Positions 11,133 to 21,840 of a stretch of 64,000 bases of DNA are shown piece by piece. The DNA is taken from assembly GCF_004011695.2 (NCBI RefSeq), contig NC_082411.1:682001-746000 (forward strand), in the 5' to 3' direction. Made by a program: the position numbers and the translations under genes. Under the pieces are notes generated by a model. The model ran no database searches. It was not told the origin of the DNA and saw nothing but the letters and a program-made list of their open reading frames with translations. The stretch is from Ascochyta rabiei. Its lineage: Eukaryota > Ascomycota > Dothideomycetes > Pleosporales > Didymellaceae. The stretch's first letter is position 1. Every line of letters begins with the position of its first letter.

Positions 11133-12081
11133 TTATGCGCCCATCTTGCTCTCCTTGAAAGGATACTTGACAGTGTCGTCCTTCCTGATGACGATCTTCC
11201 TCTTCTTCTTGGTCGCCTGATGCTCGACCCATACCTCCTTGGTGTACTTTTGGTTGAAGTCGCGGATGAATCGTGGATCCCATAGCTCACTGGCAATTCC
11301 CAGGTCTTTGCAGCAGCGCATCAGGGCATTGGACTTGCAGCCCTCGGTCGCGGTGGGGATACCGTCGGGCTCGAAGTATTGCTGCTCGCCGCGCGCTATC
11401 GAGACAAGTCTGTCGTCAACGTCAGTGCTGTTTCCTGGCGGCTTCGTGTGCAAGCACAGGGTTGTGGACGTGAGCGTACCGGCCTTGGACAACCATGCCG
11501 TATTCCCGCGTGACCAACTTTTGTGTTACGATGCTCTCGCCCCTTGGCGCTAGTCCCCATGCTCCCGGGCCAAACGCCTTGTTCAGTATGCGCCTGTACT
11601 TGATCTCTGGCAGATACAGAATGCCATCGGGCTTGACTTCGACGTCCCCGCTGTCGACGGGCGCGAGCAGAATGTCGCCCTGCTCCTTGGAGAAGGCGAC
11701 GCTGCCTAAGCCGTGGTAGGAGCGCGTCCAGTCGTGTGCTGCGACGCCCTCGATTTCGGCGGGCGCATCGCTGAGGCCATCGGTGAGGGAGCGCTGGCCA
11801 GAGGTGGCGGCTGCGGCAGTGGCGTTGCGGGTCGTGGGGACCGGGGGTTCTTTGGCCGGGAAGGAGGGGCTGACGGTTCTCTGCGCGGCGGGTGCTGCGG
11901 GCTTGTAGGCTGAAGATGTGGTGGCGGGCTTTGCGACCGTGCTTGTCGTGGATGTGGCTTGGGCTTTTGGCGTGCTGGCGAAGGCGGCGCTGATGCGTGA
12001 CGAGGAGAAGCTGCGGTGGGTTTTGCGCGACGAGGCGATGAGCAGATGAAGGGCGCCTCTTCTGGCCGGTGTTGCTGCCAT
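11133..12081 (-). CDS. MGM101: Mitochondrial genome maintenance protein Mgm101
   Basis: Mgm101 is a Rad52-type single-strand annealing protein of the mitochondrial nucleoid, needed for recombination repair of mtDNA. Exon 1 is 12081-11480, the intron 11479-11410 (GTACGC..ACAG, 70 nt) and exon 2 11409-11133, giving 292 aa. The N-terminus is Arg/Ser-rich without acids ([13 protein letters not shown]..) and fits a mitochondrial presequence. A low-complexity Ala/Pro/Thr linker follows. The conserved core begins near residue 115 ([15 protein letters not shown]) and includes [20 protein letters not shown], the [10 protein letters not shown] segment and [24 protein letters not shown]. The C-terminus is lysine-rich (KKKRK), as in the family. 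A pentanucleotide repeat starts about 14 nt upstream of the ATG. Confidence 0.95.
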
Positions 12082-12094
12082 GGTGTCGAGGTGG

Positions 12095-12220
12095 GTGTGT
12101 TGTGTTGTGTTGTGTTGTGTTGTGTTGTGTTGTGTTGTGTTGTGTTGTGGTGTGTTGTGATGTGTTGTGGTGTGTTGTAGTGTGGCGTGGTGTGGCGTGG
12201 TGTGGCGTGGTGTGGCGTGG
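12095..12220. repeat. TGTGT/TTGTG pentanucleotide array, then TGTGGCGTGG x4
   Basis: About 85 bp of 5-bp units (TGTGT/TTGTG) are followed by four exact 10-bp units TGTGGCGTGG at 12181-12220. On the MGM101 coding strand this is an (ACACA)n tract directly upstream of the start codon, so it lies in the 5' UTR or core promoter. Confidence 0.9.
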
Positions 12221-12234
12221 TGAGTGAGTGCGTG

Positions 12235-12378
12235 ATTCTAGACAGACATGCTTGTGAGATGCAGATTCTAGACAGACACGCTTGTGAGATGCAGTTGCAG
12301 ATGCAGAACGCGTCGTCACGATTCAGAGCACGGGCCACAGGTGGACATGGACATGACATGGACATGACATGGACATGG
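12235..12378. repeat. 30-bp direct repeat pair and GACATG array
   Basis: Two adjacent 30-bp copies at 12235-12264 and 12265-12294, beginning ATTCTAGACAGACA, differ at one position (T/C). After a short gap a GGACATGACAT-type array follows at 12342-12378. All sit upstream of MGM101, between it and the HVA22-like gene. Confidence 0.9.
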
Positions 12379-12526
12379 AGTGGAAGAGCACGAGCGTCGG
12401 TGTGTATGTATTCAGACTATCAAAAATCTTCATGCGTGTCCTGTGGCCTGGTGGCTTGGAGACATGTCCGACCCTCCTGCCGTCAACGCACAATTGCTAC
12501 AAAGACTTCCTCCAGGGATTCGTGCC

Positions 12527-13678
12527 CTAGCGATCCCCAAGGTCAAATCCACTTGCGCGTGCTCTCCTCGACTCGCCAGGCTCTTTGCCATAGGCCAGAG
12601 GCTCGTCACCATCGTCACCGCCTGCCGGCGGCTGTGGACGCTGCCAGTTCCAGGGCATCCAGCCGCTGCTCGTTCGCCTGCCCAGTGGCGGAGGGGTGGT
12701 GGGGTAGGGGGGGCGGGGGCTGGCCTCGTCGCGCTCTATGCGGTCAAACTCGAGCTCGCTCCTGTTCCGTGAGATGGTAGTCGGGGTCCTGCTTCCCTCG
12801 TGGTATCGGCTACCGGTCGACTGCTGTGTGCGGATGCTCTCCTGCTCACGGTCGAACGCCTGCAGCAACGTCTCGAGACGCTGGCGTTGCGAGGTGACGT
12901 AGTGGAGCCTGTCGTCGTTGTTGCGGATGTTGTCAGGCACCAGGTTTGCGCCACGGCTGAGCTCTGCAGCTTGCGCGCCCTGGTTGCCGGCATACAACGC
13001 GCTTGCTCCGCTCAGCGCCTGGTTGACCAAGCCGTACAAGTCGTTGCTCCCTCTTGCAGCCGGCATCTGGAACCGGCTCATCAGGCTCTGGGCATACGAC
13101 TGGCCTGCAGGTCTGGGCGACTCGGGCTTGGTAGGCGCAAAGCCCAGGACATTGACCTTGACCCACTCGATGCCCATGCCCAGGTAGGCCAGGCCCGCAG
13201 CCTTCCCACGGTCATGGCTTTCGCTTATGAAGTGATCGATCTCGCGCTCGTGCTGGTACAGGAAGGGCTCAATGTACTCCTGGTAGGCCAAGGTAGCGCC
13301 CTGCGAGCCTGGCATGATCAGGTACAGGTGGATGAAGAAGCGGATCCACGCGTAGAAGGGCACCCAGCAGAGGAGAAAGTCAAACACATTCTCGACCGTA
13401 GTCAGGATCGACAGGACGACAAAGTAGATCAGCCAGGGTGCGAGCAGAGCAGGGTCCGAGCTGTGGAGGGCTTTGTAGGATGCAAATATGGGGAAAAGAA
13501 CAGTCGTGGCGACGCTGCCATGCTGTTAGCTAGCCGCAGCATCTGCTCAAGCGCCGTTGGCGGCCTTTGGGGAGCTCCTGTAGCTGTGGAGGAGCTCACG
13601 ATAGGCATGCGTCCTGGAGCTTGCATCACTGCGGGGGCGGGCTTCTTACGTCAAGCCGTCAGCAACGAAGCCGAACAT
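12527..13678 (-). CDS. HVA22/TB2/DP1 (REEP/Yop1-like) membrane-shaping protein
   Basis: The family comprises ER membrane proteins with hairpin helices that curve tubular ER. Exon 1 is short, 13678-13650 (MFGFVADGLT). The intron is 13649-13515 (135 nt, GTAAGA..GCAG) and exon 2 is 13514-12527, giving 338 aa. The TB2/DP1 domain covers about residues 10-100, with LFPIFASYKALHSSDPALLAPWLIYFVVLSILTTVENV and the family block YAWIRFFIHLYLIMPGSQGATLAYQEYIEPFL. The C-terminal 200 residues are hydrophilic and Arg/Pro-rich, an extension usual in filamentous fungi but absent from yeast Yop1. The start was chosen because the short exon fits the family N-terminus and phase 2. Confidence 0.88.
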
Positions 13679-14001
13679 GTTGTCGCTGGCCTCGACGTTC
13701 TGACGTTCTGACCTTCGGGAGCCGAGGTCAAGCAAGGTAAAGATAGTCCCCGCGGACAGAGGTGGGTAGATTCGAGGCTGAGGTCGGATACACGGCGGGA
13801 CGTGTGGAGTAGCTATCATGTAAATGCGTAAGCTCGTGCGCTCAACCACGGCCCACTACCGCACTTCCGGCGCCGCCTTGTTCTTTCAGCTGGGACACCT
13901 GTCCCGCGTTCTTCTGCAGCGACTCCCTGGGCACATTGGCTCGTAGCGCGATCAAATTCCTCCTTGATTCTCTCTCGAGGTAGGAGTAGCAAGAGCTACA
14001 G

Positions 14002-14648
14002 GCATGCTGCTTCTTGTCGACGCTTTTGTCGCCACTATGGACCCGAGTCCGAAGGCATTTGACGGCGATCAAGGACCTCATAGCTCAAGTACTACAACAC
14101 GATATCTCCTATTTTCAACCTATCCTAGAGGGTCGCACGGAGTCGTGTTACGTCAAGAGGCTTCAAGTTGTCGACGACCATATCAGTCGCTGCAACGACG
14201 CAGCAGCGCAGACAAACAACCTCATCAGCCTGATGTTTAACATTGCAACACTACAAGAGTCGAGAGCAGCAGTCGAAGAGAGCAAAGCGGCCAATGCTTT
14301 TGCAGGCAGCCTACGACGCGTCACGATGTTGACGTTCATCTACCTACCGCTGACGCTTGCCTCGGTAAGGTTCAATCCCACGTATGCGTCCTGTATACTG
14401 ACAACGAGCAACAGAGCCTATTGGGTATGAACATGACCCAAATCACCGGCAAAGGAACACGTAGCCAGCTGTGGTTGTACTTTGTCGTAGCTGTTGCGCT
14501 CATGGCTGCTACCTTTGGAGGCTGGCTCGTCTGGTCCCAGCTCCTCTCGCGCTTTGAGCGCAGCATGAGACGAAGAGGTTCATTCAACTTCAAGGCGGGT
14601 ATGGAAAGACAGAGGCGTCTAGACAGACTGTCACTATGGAGCGTCTGA
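14002..14648 (+). CDS. CorA-like C-terminal module, 5' end unresolved or missing
   Basis: A frame open from about 13990 encodes a coiled-coil segment (NNLISLMFNIATLQESRAAVEESKAA) and then two membrane helices. An intron at 14365-14414 (GTAAGG..ACAG) joins LTLAS to SLLGMNMTQI. Unlike the neighbour at 8.9-10.7 kb it keeps the GMN motif of CorA Mg2+ transporters, followed by LWLYFVVAVALMAATFGGWLVW. No ATG in this frame occurs before residue about 75. I could not build an upstream exon in the 320 bp before the divergent HVA22 gene, so it may be a truncated relic. An acceptor at 13999-14001 is plausible. Confidence 0.5.
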
Positions 14649-15409
14649 TGAAGATGAGGCGGCCGATTGCAGGAAAACGTCCTTTGGCATTACTGCGCGG
14701 AAAGACAGACGGCCGAAGACTAGAGAACTCCTCACATCACCCCTCGTTCCCATGGCAAATGTTCGTATCTATTCTTCGGCGTGGAGGCGTTCACGACCAA
14801 TCTCCACGACGCTCAAGCGCGCCTCGTCGCAGGCCCCACCCCCTCCCTACTCCAACACCGTTTGGATGCTTTGGTCTTATCGATCCCAATCGCCAATCAA
14901 GGACCCTATCAGGGTTCCTCGACGTCATTGTCCGGGGGTATAGCGCAAGCAGAAATACCGCATCCGGCTAGCCGACGTCGCGGAGTTGGTGCCATGAGAC
15001 AGACCCACCCGAGACCAGACTCCAGCGGCCGTTTCAGCTGTCAGTCGCGCGCCTCCAACAGATCCCAAACGCCAACCACTGCCTACAAAATCGGCTTGAT
15101 TGCGCGTTTCTCGACGAGGACGAGGAGGAGGGGATTTGTGCGACTATATGTTCTTGACTTGCACTTCTGTCGTATCGCCGTTCTTTGCCTTGACGCATCA
15201 CAGTGCGCCGTGTGACGCTCCCACCACTTCGACGTCGACTTCGTCCAATTGCTTTTTCGAGCTCACCTGCACCGACATTACACCGCCTGCGATATAGCGC
15301 ACAACATAGAACCTTGCTTGCGGACTATATTTCGATTGCAGTCTGCCTCATATCTTTCCACTGCAATCCCCACTTCGCCCTATCTGCAGAGGAGATCTAA
15401 ACGGTCGAC
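14649..15409. other. Intergenic, nothing recognised
   Basis: Open frames here (for example 14781-15215, + strand) lack any domain or compositional sign of a gene. The last 150 bp are probably promoter and 5' UTR of the next gene. Confidence 0.45.
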
Positions 15410-16021
15410 ATGTGGATCCTCGATTTTGCCTCCAAGGTCGGCTTCTTCATTTCCTATGTCCTCACCTTCTTCTTGATCCTCGAAGTCGTGAGGCTAGTCT
15501 GCACAGATGCGAACAAGCGGGAAGCAGAGAGATTGTTGGACGCCTACACCCGAGGCCGAGAGCAGGAAAAGAAACTAGAGCAGAAGCATGAGCGATCTGT
15601 GGAAGAGCTGGAGCGCGAGCTAGAAGCCTACTCGGTCGTGAGTGAGCCGACACATCAGCCCGAGACACCACATCGCCGTACAGAGAGAGCCGTGCTGCAC
15701 CGCACACCGACTTCCGAACGGACGCTCGCCAGAGATGAGAAGGAGAAGAGGAAGCGCTCACAAACACCGACGCGCCGACTCCGCAAGCGAAGCGATACGC
15801 TGAACTCCACAAGTCCCTCCGACTCTCGCCACTCTACACGATCAAAGAGCTCGTCCGGGACGCCGGAATCCAGACGCTCGTCGAGGTCGCACCGCGACAC
15901 CTCGCCTGAGTCGAGCACATCGAAGTCGTCCAGCCGACATGCTAGTCCAGGCTTCAGGAGAAGCAAGGACACGCAAGGCGCTTCGTTGTCGTTGCATCGG
16001 TTGCTGAGGCAGAAGGTGTGA
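15410..16021 (+). CDS. Hypothetical single-pass membrane protein, basic/Ser-rich
   Basis: This single-exon frame encodes 203 aa. Residues 7-28 (SKVGFFISYVLTFFLILEVVRL) form one membrane helix. Residues about 35-75 are highly charged and likely coiled coil (REAERLLDAYTRGREQEKKLEQKHE). The rest is rich in Ser, Arg, Thr and Pro and is probably disordered, with SR/RS pairs. I do not recognise the family. Codon use and the clean start after a pyrimidine-rich leader support a real gene. A single helix near the N-terminus suggests an anchored protein with a cytosolic tail. Confidence 0.6.
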   Translation: MWILDFASKVGFFISYVLTFFLILEVVRLVCTDANKREAERLLDAYTRGREQEKKLEQKHERSVEELERELEAYSVVSEPTHQPETPHRRTERAVLHRTPTSERTLARDEKEKRKRSQTPTRRLRKRSDTLNSTSPSDSRHSTRSKSSSGTPESRRSSRSHRDTSPESSTSKSSSRHASPGFRRSKDTQGASLSLHRLLRQKV

Positions 16022-16411
16022 GGGAGGAGTGGTGAACTTGAGCAACAGGAAAACACGAAGATACGCCCTGGTGGCGGTCCAATGACTTGATGACTTTACG
16101 ATATCAGACCAGCGACTAGGCTAGCCGAACAGGCAGCTAGCAGGAAGAGCTCCAGTTATCCACGTCCAGTGGGTACTGGTCGAATGGAGGCAAAAAGGGA
16201 GACAACAAACTCGATGTTCGACGCAGCCTGAGAATTGGCGGTCGATACCACTACGCATCCGCGGACGAGGTGCGTTGAGTGGCGGAGCGAGTGAAGCTTG
16301 GCTGGAAGCTTAGGACGATACCTCCCTGATTCGCGGAAGTTTTGACAGTGATGACTTTAGGGTATCATGATAACAAACTCGCAACGCAATGCAGTGCAGA
16401 ACAACACCTGG
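16022..16411. other. Convergent intergenic region
   Basis: These 390 bp lie between converging genes; I see no feature in them. Confidence 0.5.
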
Positions 16412-17467
16412 TTACAAGCCTGGCACACCTTCGAGTCCTCCAATTTCTCTGCTGAACTGATCCCAATCCACGCCCTGCTCTTCGAATATCTTCTTGACTT
16501 TGTCCGCAGCTGCGATCTGCCTCTCAGGTGTGAAGCCGCCAGGCGCATTGCTCTCGTACTGGATCAGCTCGACCCACTTGAAGAAGAGGTTCTCCTTGCC
16601 CATTTCCGTGAGCTTGTCCTTGATTGCGATCACCTTGTCTCTTGCCTCTGCCTCGGTGCCCTCACTGACGTCGAGCACGCCACAATTCCACACAGCCCAC
16701 TGTCCCTCGCCCTTCTCTTGGTCGCCCACATAGACGAGCACGCACTTCTTCAGCAGGTCTGCAGCAACGTCCTTTTTGTCCAGCAACTGTGTGGCTGCGA
16801 TCATACCATAAAAATCCAAGTCGAAATCCCCATCCATGAGCAAATACCCCGTCTTTTCCTTCAGCCTCTGCTTGTCCACGGCAGGCAGAATTCTCGTCTT
16901 GAAGAACGGCGACTCTTCACCCGCTTTCCCTGTGCTACCCTCCGCCTCGCCCAGCAGATCCTTCGCGCCCCACCCCCGACTCTGCCGAACATATACCTCT
17001 TCATCCCTGAACCCCACAGTCCACCGCCAGCTCACCGGATTTCCTGGCGCCTCAAGGAAAAACCCATACGGCCACGGCGCAACAACCATGACCAGTACAT
17101 AGTCGACGAAGAAAGTGAACATGCGCTGCACGACTTTCCACAACAGCCCGCCCCATGTCTGCTCGGCGTAGTAGATGGTTGTGCGGTTGGAGTGGCCTAG
17201 CAGCGACGCGAGGATGCTGAAGTAGAACGGGACGATGGCGTAAGCGCGCCAGGCGATGATCAGGGCGATGAGGACATTGAGCCCCACGGGAACGCTGAAG
17301 ATGCGCTTCTTGAACCACGCGGGGTGCGTGTCGGTGTGGATGATGTAGACTGTCGACGGATTGAGAGTCGAGAGAAGGGGCGTGAGTGAGGCATCGGCAG
17401 GCGAGAACGGAGGTGGAATTGGTTTGGCGGTGGTCTTGAGGGTTTTCTGTTTCGATTTTGGCGGCAT
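16412..17467 (-). CDS. Conserved fungal membrane protein of unknown function
   Basis: This single exon of 351 aa starts at MPPKSKQKTLK (17467); a longer frame upstream would add a 5' leader with no family look. There is a membrane segment at about residues 70-105 (GLNVLIALIIAWRAYAIVPFYFSILASLLG) and another at about 120-145 (VVQRMFTFFVDYVLVMVVAPWPYGFFL). The remaining C-terminal 200 residues are soluble and contain TGYLLMDGDFDLDFYGMIAATQLLDK and WAVWNCGVLDVSEG. The architecture resembles conserved ascomycete proteins with no assigned role. ER location is a guess from the basic N-terminus. Confidence 0.7.
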   Translation of the reverse strand: MPPKSKQKTLKTTAKPIPPPFSPADASLTPLLSTLNPSTVYIIHTDTHPAWFKKRIFSVPVGLNVLIALIIAWRAYAIVPFYFSILASLLGHSNRTTIYYAEQTWGGLLWKVVQRMFTFFVDYVLVMVVAPWPYGFFLEAPGNPVSWRWTVGFRDEEVYVRQSRGWGAKDLLGEAEGSTGKAGEESPFFKTRILPAVDKQRLKEKTGYLLMDGDFDLDFYGMIAATQLLDKKDVAADLLKKCVLVYVGDQEKGEGQWAVWNCGVLDVSEGTEAEARDKVIAIKDKLTEMGKENLFFKWVELIQYESNAPGGFTPERQIAAADKVKKIFEEQGVDWDQFSREIGGLEGVPGL

Positions 17468-18846
17468 TTTGCGGTGCTGGGAGAAAAGGTGGTCAATCGA
17501 AAGTATGACGTTGATGTTGATGTTTGATACGTTTGAGGAAGCCTCGGTGAAGAACGGCCCGTGCCCGACCACGCGAGCAGATGGCACAACTTGCTCTCCA
17601 TCCAACACCACAAACGTCTGCTCACAGAACCACCCAAGTCGAGACTGGCCTACTATAGAGCCTGTTATTGTCCGGATGGTTGGGGTGTGCTACCCAAGAC
17701 CGGCAGACGCATGAGATGAGCTTGTGCGCTTTTACAACGACCCAGTGTGCACAACAGCGCCTTGGCTTGGCTGCCTTCACATCTGCATGCCGTACCAGGA
17801 TGTGACTAGAGCATAAGTCCCAGGCTGGCATGTTCCTGTCGACCAACGTTCCGAAGAGAGCAGGAGATTGGCGCATCCGAGTTGTAGCATATATCTCGCA
17901 ACCCCACGGCATCTGTTTCTCTTTCTAGTGCACCAAACAAACCATGCTTTTGCTTCTTTTCAGAGTCGACACGCCAGCTAGCTAGGGCACCCTCAGCAAG
18001 GTGCAGATACTCAGCTTGGCCTGTGCCCTTCGCCGTTCGGTCCTGCTGTCGCGGCATTGCTGACCCTGCGGCCTTGGGCTGTGTTCAGAAACCTGTTGCA
18101 CACACCGAGGCGTCTTGAGCATACGCAACATTTGATGCTGACATTCACTCCTAGCACCGCACGAGGTTTGCTTAGCAAGATGTCGGCGTGCTGGAGCACC
18201 GACAACGTCAGATCGGGGCCCCGCAACCTGGCCTCCGACGATCAACATCCACCGTTCCGGCAGCACTGAGGAGAGCCGGTACAACCATCCAACGTCAACA
18301 CAGGCCCCCAAGCAAGGCAGCTGACGGCACCAGAATGTTCAGAGGTCATCATAATTCATCACAAACATGGCTGAAATGGTCTATTTCCGGCAACAGTCAA
18401 GAATATCAACAAAATGGCCGCAGCAACACATCGTATGAAGTGAATGAACGCACAGTGAAACGCTCGGTCAACATAGGGCGCACTAACTGTCTTGCATGCA
18501 CCATCGCTATAGTACGTGTGCCCGCAGGCGGTGTCCACTGACAACATCCACATTGAGTTGGGCTTGTGCTGTCTAGCCAATTCGGCTGCTTTTGGCCCGT
18601 CGAGCTACTGTAATTCAGCTGCGGCAAGACATATCCTACCAATGGGAATTGCCTCCCAGAATTTGAATGTCGTCGTCTTGCAACCGTCATCCACGTCTCT
18701 GACCTGGGCGGCTTAGCTCTAAGCCATGCTTAGGTCTATTGAACTCATATACCTCGGACCCCCAGTGCTCGCACGCATGTCATATTCCTTGATCCGTTTC
18801 TTGCTCTCTGATATTTGCGGACTTGCTTGTCACGTTCGACTTCAAC
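17468..18846. other. Intergenic, nothing recognised
   Basis: These 1.38 kb lie between divergent genes. Several overlapping open frames of 60-120 codons exist in all frames and none shows a domain or consistent splice pattern. I see no RNA gene or repeat. Confidence 0.5.
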
Positions 18847-21241
18847 ATGTCGACAGTTTCCAATACCAACGAGCCCTCATCAGTAGGTTTAAGTCGATCG
18901 CTCAAGTAAAATTGCTACTCACATCCCCTTAGGGCCAACAGAAGCACGGGAAGCCTCCATACTCACCTACCCACGCGGGGCTGGGTGGTTTTCCAGATGT
19001 GATACCTGATATTCCCATCACAGCAGTTTTCCTTGTTCTGTACCTCATATTTGGTGTCGTCCATATCAAAATCTTGAAGACCAACAAAGGCCGAGGGCAC
19101 AAATTCATCTTCAATGGCGCATTATTAGGTATGTTCCTTTGAAGAAAGTACACCCTAGCATGAGAAGAGACTGACAGTGTATAGGACTTTGCAAGATTCG
19201 AATAATTACCATGTCATTGCGGATAGCATGGGCCTACCACCAACACAACGTCGGGCTCGCGATGGCGGCCAACGTGTTCGTCTACGTCGGCACCATCATC
19301 TTATACATGATCAATTGGTTCTTCACACAGCGTATCGTCCGTGCACAGCATACCAAGCTTGGATGGTCGATGCCCTACCGCATTGTCCACAGAGGCGCGC
19401 TCGCCCTGCTGATTGCCGGACTGCTGATGATCATTGTAACATCGATCTGGCAGTTCTTCACACTGGATAACAACACTCTGCGTATCTTCCGCGATCTACA
19501 GCTTGCTGGTCAGACATACTTTACGGTTTTCGCTTTCGCTCCTATCGTGTTCGTCCTTCTCTCTTTGATCATTCCGCGACACGAGATTGATAAATTTGGA
19601 GCTGGCCGTCTCAGGGTCAACATAATCATCCTATTGATCGCTGCCGCGGTAGTCTCAACTGGACAGATCTTCCGCTGCGTCATAAATTGGTTGCCTCCCT
19701 TTCCCTTGCAAAACGCTCAGGGTCAGTTCCAAAATCCGCCATGGTACTATGAGAAAGCTTGCTTCTATGCGTTCAATTTCGTCACTGAGATCATCGTTGT
19801 TATTATGTACGCTGTTGTGCGTGTCGATCTGCGCTTCCATGTACCGGATGGGGCGAAGAGGGCAGGAGACTATAGCCGCAGCAGCGTCAACGTCCACATT
19901 ACTGAGAAGGCTCTGCATCCCAGAGTGGTCTCGATGCAGTCCAACGGTTCCACAGAAACGTTACAATCATACCAAACCTCACTCTTTGAAGACTCGGGCA
20001 CATTGGCCGATTCACTGAGATACCCGTCGTCCACTCTGGCAATCGATGAGAAGACAGGGGCATGGAAAATCAAGCGTGCGTCTGTTTCGTCGATGGGCAG
20101 TCAACGCTCCTCGGCTGGCTCACGGTCGTCTGCATGGCTCGATAGGAACACCATGGTAGAGAACGACATTCCACCTGTACCCGAGATTCCTAACCGAACG
20201 AGTTGGCCGTTGAGAACCTCGACGCTACACCCCAACGATTCGATGGCCAAAATGGAACACAACAATCCCTCAAACAGAAGCTCACCCCATAGAAAGTACG
20301 AGCTTGACGGCCATGGCTTCAATGAATATGATGTTGGCGACACAATCCAGGCTGCACTGTACAAGCTAGAAGGAAAGAGTGGCAAAGGCAAGCTCAGGAC
20401 AAGATCGCCTCCACCCGAATACGATGATATTGAAGCCACCAACGCCGCAGGGCGCTCACCAAACGAAAAAAAATACAGACACTTCTCGCGGCCCGCCTCT
20501 ATGGACAACAGTGAGCACGAAAAGAACAACACGAGTGAGAAGCGCGCCACCTATCCCATGATTGTCACGAAAGACGGCCGAAAAGTCCTCAGAAAACCGA
20601 GAAAGACGTCTTCCAACGAAAAGGCGCACGTTTCAGAAGCACCATCCAATTCACCGGAGGCATACCCACCCGCAAACATGATGTCAGGCGCCGACGGACC
20701 GTCCTCGATGCCCGAGCCAACATCAGCTCTGGCCTCGCGCCCACCAGTGCTGAACAAGCAGCGCTCGTCTAGCCTCGAAATCATCTCCCTCACCCAGCGC
20801 ATAGCAGACGAGAACCGCATGTCCGCGGACAGCAACCCGCGCATCCTCGACCTCAGCAGCGTGCGCAAGCAGGAAAGCACGCGCCACTCGGAGTGCTGCT
20901 CCTCATGCTCCAACTCAACGCGCGCGCCCCAGCCAGATCTGCACGAGCAGATGTTGAGAGCCGCAGTGCAACAGCAACGTCTGCAGCAGCAGCAGCAGCA
21001 GCAAACCCAGCCATCAACGATACCGCCATCTACCACAAGATCGGTAGCCCACCGAGCAGACATGGCATCCAAATCCGGCACCGTATCATCCTCCATCTAC
21101 AGTTCGACAACGACGAGCTCCGACGCGCGAGAGGCCGCCAGAGCCGAGGAAGAGTTCCGTAGATTCAGCTTCGAGGCCATGCCCGGGGAGGAGGCTGAGC
21201 ACGAGGATGAGCACCCCAGTCCGAGGACGAGATCCGTGTGA
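18847..21241 (+). CDS. DUF3112 family seven-helix membrane protein (receptor-like)
   Basis: This family is often labelled family C-like GPCR in fungi; its ligand and signalling are unknown. Exon 1 is 18847-18882 (12 codons), exon 2 18933-19128 and exon 3 19185-21241, giving 762 aa. Introns are 50 and 56 nt. Seven hydrophobic helices lie in the first 310 residues: ITAVFLVLYLIFGVVHI, the ITMSLRIAWAY region, AANVFVYVGTIILYMINWFF, ALALLIAGLLMIIVTSIW, YFTVFAFAPIVFVLLSLI, INIIILLIAAAVVSTGQIF-like and FYAFNFVTEIIVVIMYAVV. The 450-residue tail is Ser/Thr/Pro-rich with a Gln run near 20990 and would be cytosolic. A (TG)n tract follows the stop. Confidence 0.85.
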
Positions 21242-21262
21242 AGCATGATGCGACGGTGAGGC

Positions 21263-21264
<2 letters not shown>

Positions 21265-21312
<48 letters not shown>
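21265..21312. repeat. (TG)24 microsatellite
   Basis: A perfect 48-bp dinucleotide run begins 24 bp after the DUF3112 stop codon, so it is in the 3' UTR or 3' flank. Confidence 0.97.
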
Positions 21313-21315
<3 letters not shown>

Positions 21316-21840
21316 TATATAATGTGACAAGCAAGATGTGGCATGACACCACCTTCTCTGTATATATAGATATTCGATTTTGACCTTTCGCGGGAATGTA
21401 ATCTGTCCACATGGACAGAGTGTTTCGTGTTTCTTATCAGCCGCTGTATGGTTTTGTGTCGGCTTGTTGGTATGGGTATGAATATTCAGTCGTTACGTGT
21501 CACTTTCTGTCATCGCATGTACCTCTTGGCCCTCTTTCTAAGTCTGACTGACCTATCTCAAGCGGTAGAATGCTTCTTACGAGCTTTGCCACACTTCACA
21601 GAAATTGACATCATAGAATGCAATCATATGTATGAGATGATTCGTGTCGGTAATTGTCCGCTTGACAAGAGGGTATTTCGCGATCAACGCTGGTTAGCGC
21701 CGTGTACGGAAAGGAACAGAGAAAACATATCCCAAGCAAACAAAGAATCCAACACTACCCAAAACACCAACGCTATGCACCCCAAAAAGCCGTCTGCTAG
21801 AACGCTTGCTCCACGACACACTCCCGCCATTGTTAGCCGC
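21313..21840. other. Convergent intergenic region
   Basis: I see no gene. A stretch near 21550 weakly resembles a tRNA A box but has no matching B box. Confidence 0.5.

Noticed and set aside
13842..14240. Short ORFs on both strands around the CorA-like fragment start
   Set aside because: They are out of frame with the recognisable CorA-like sequence and have no support of their own.
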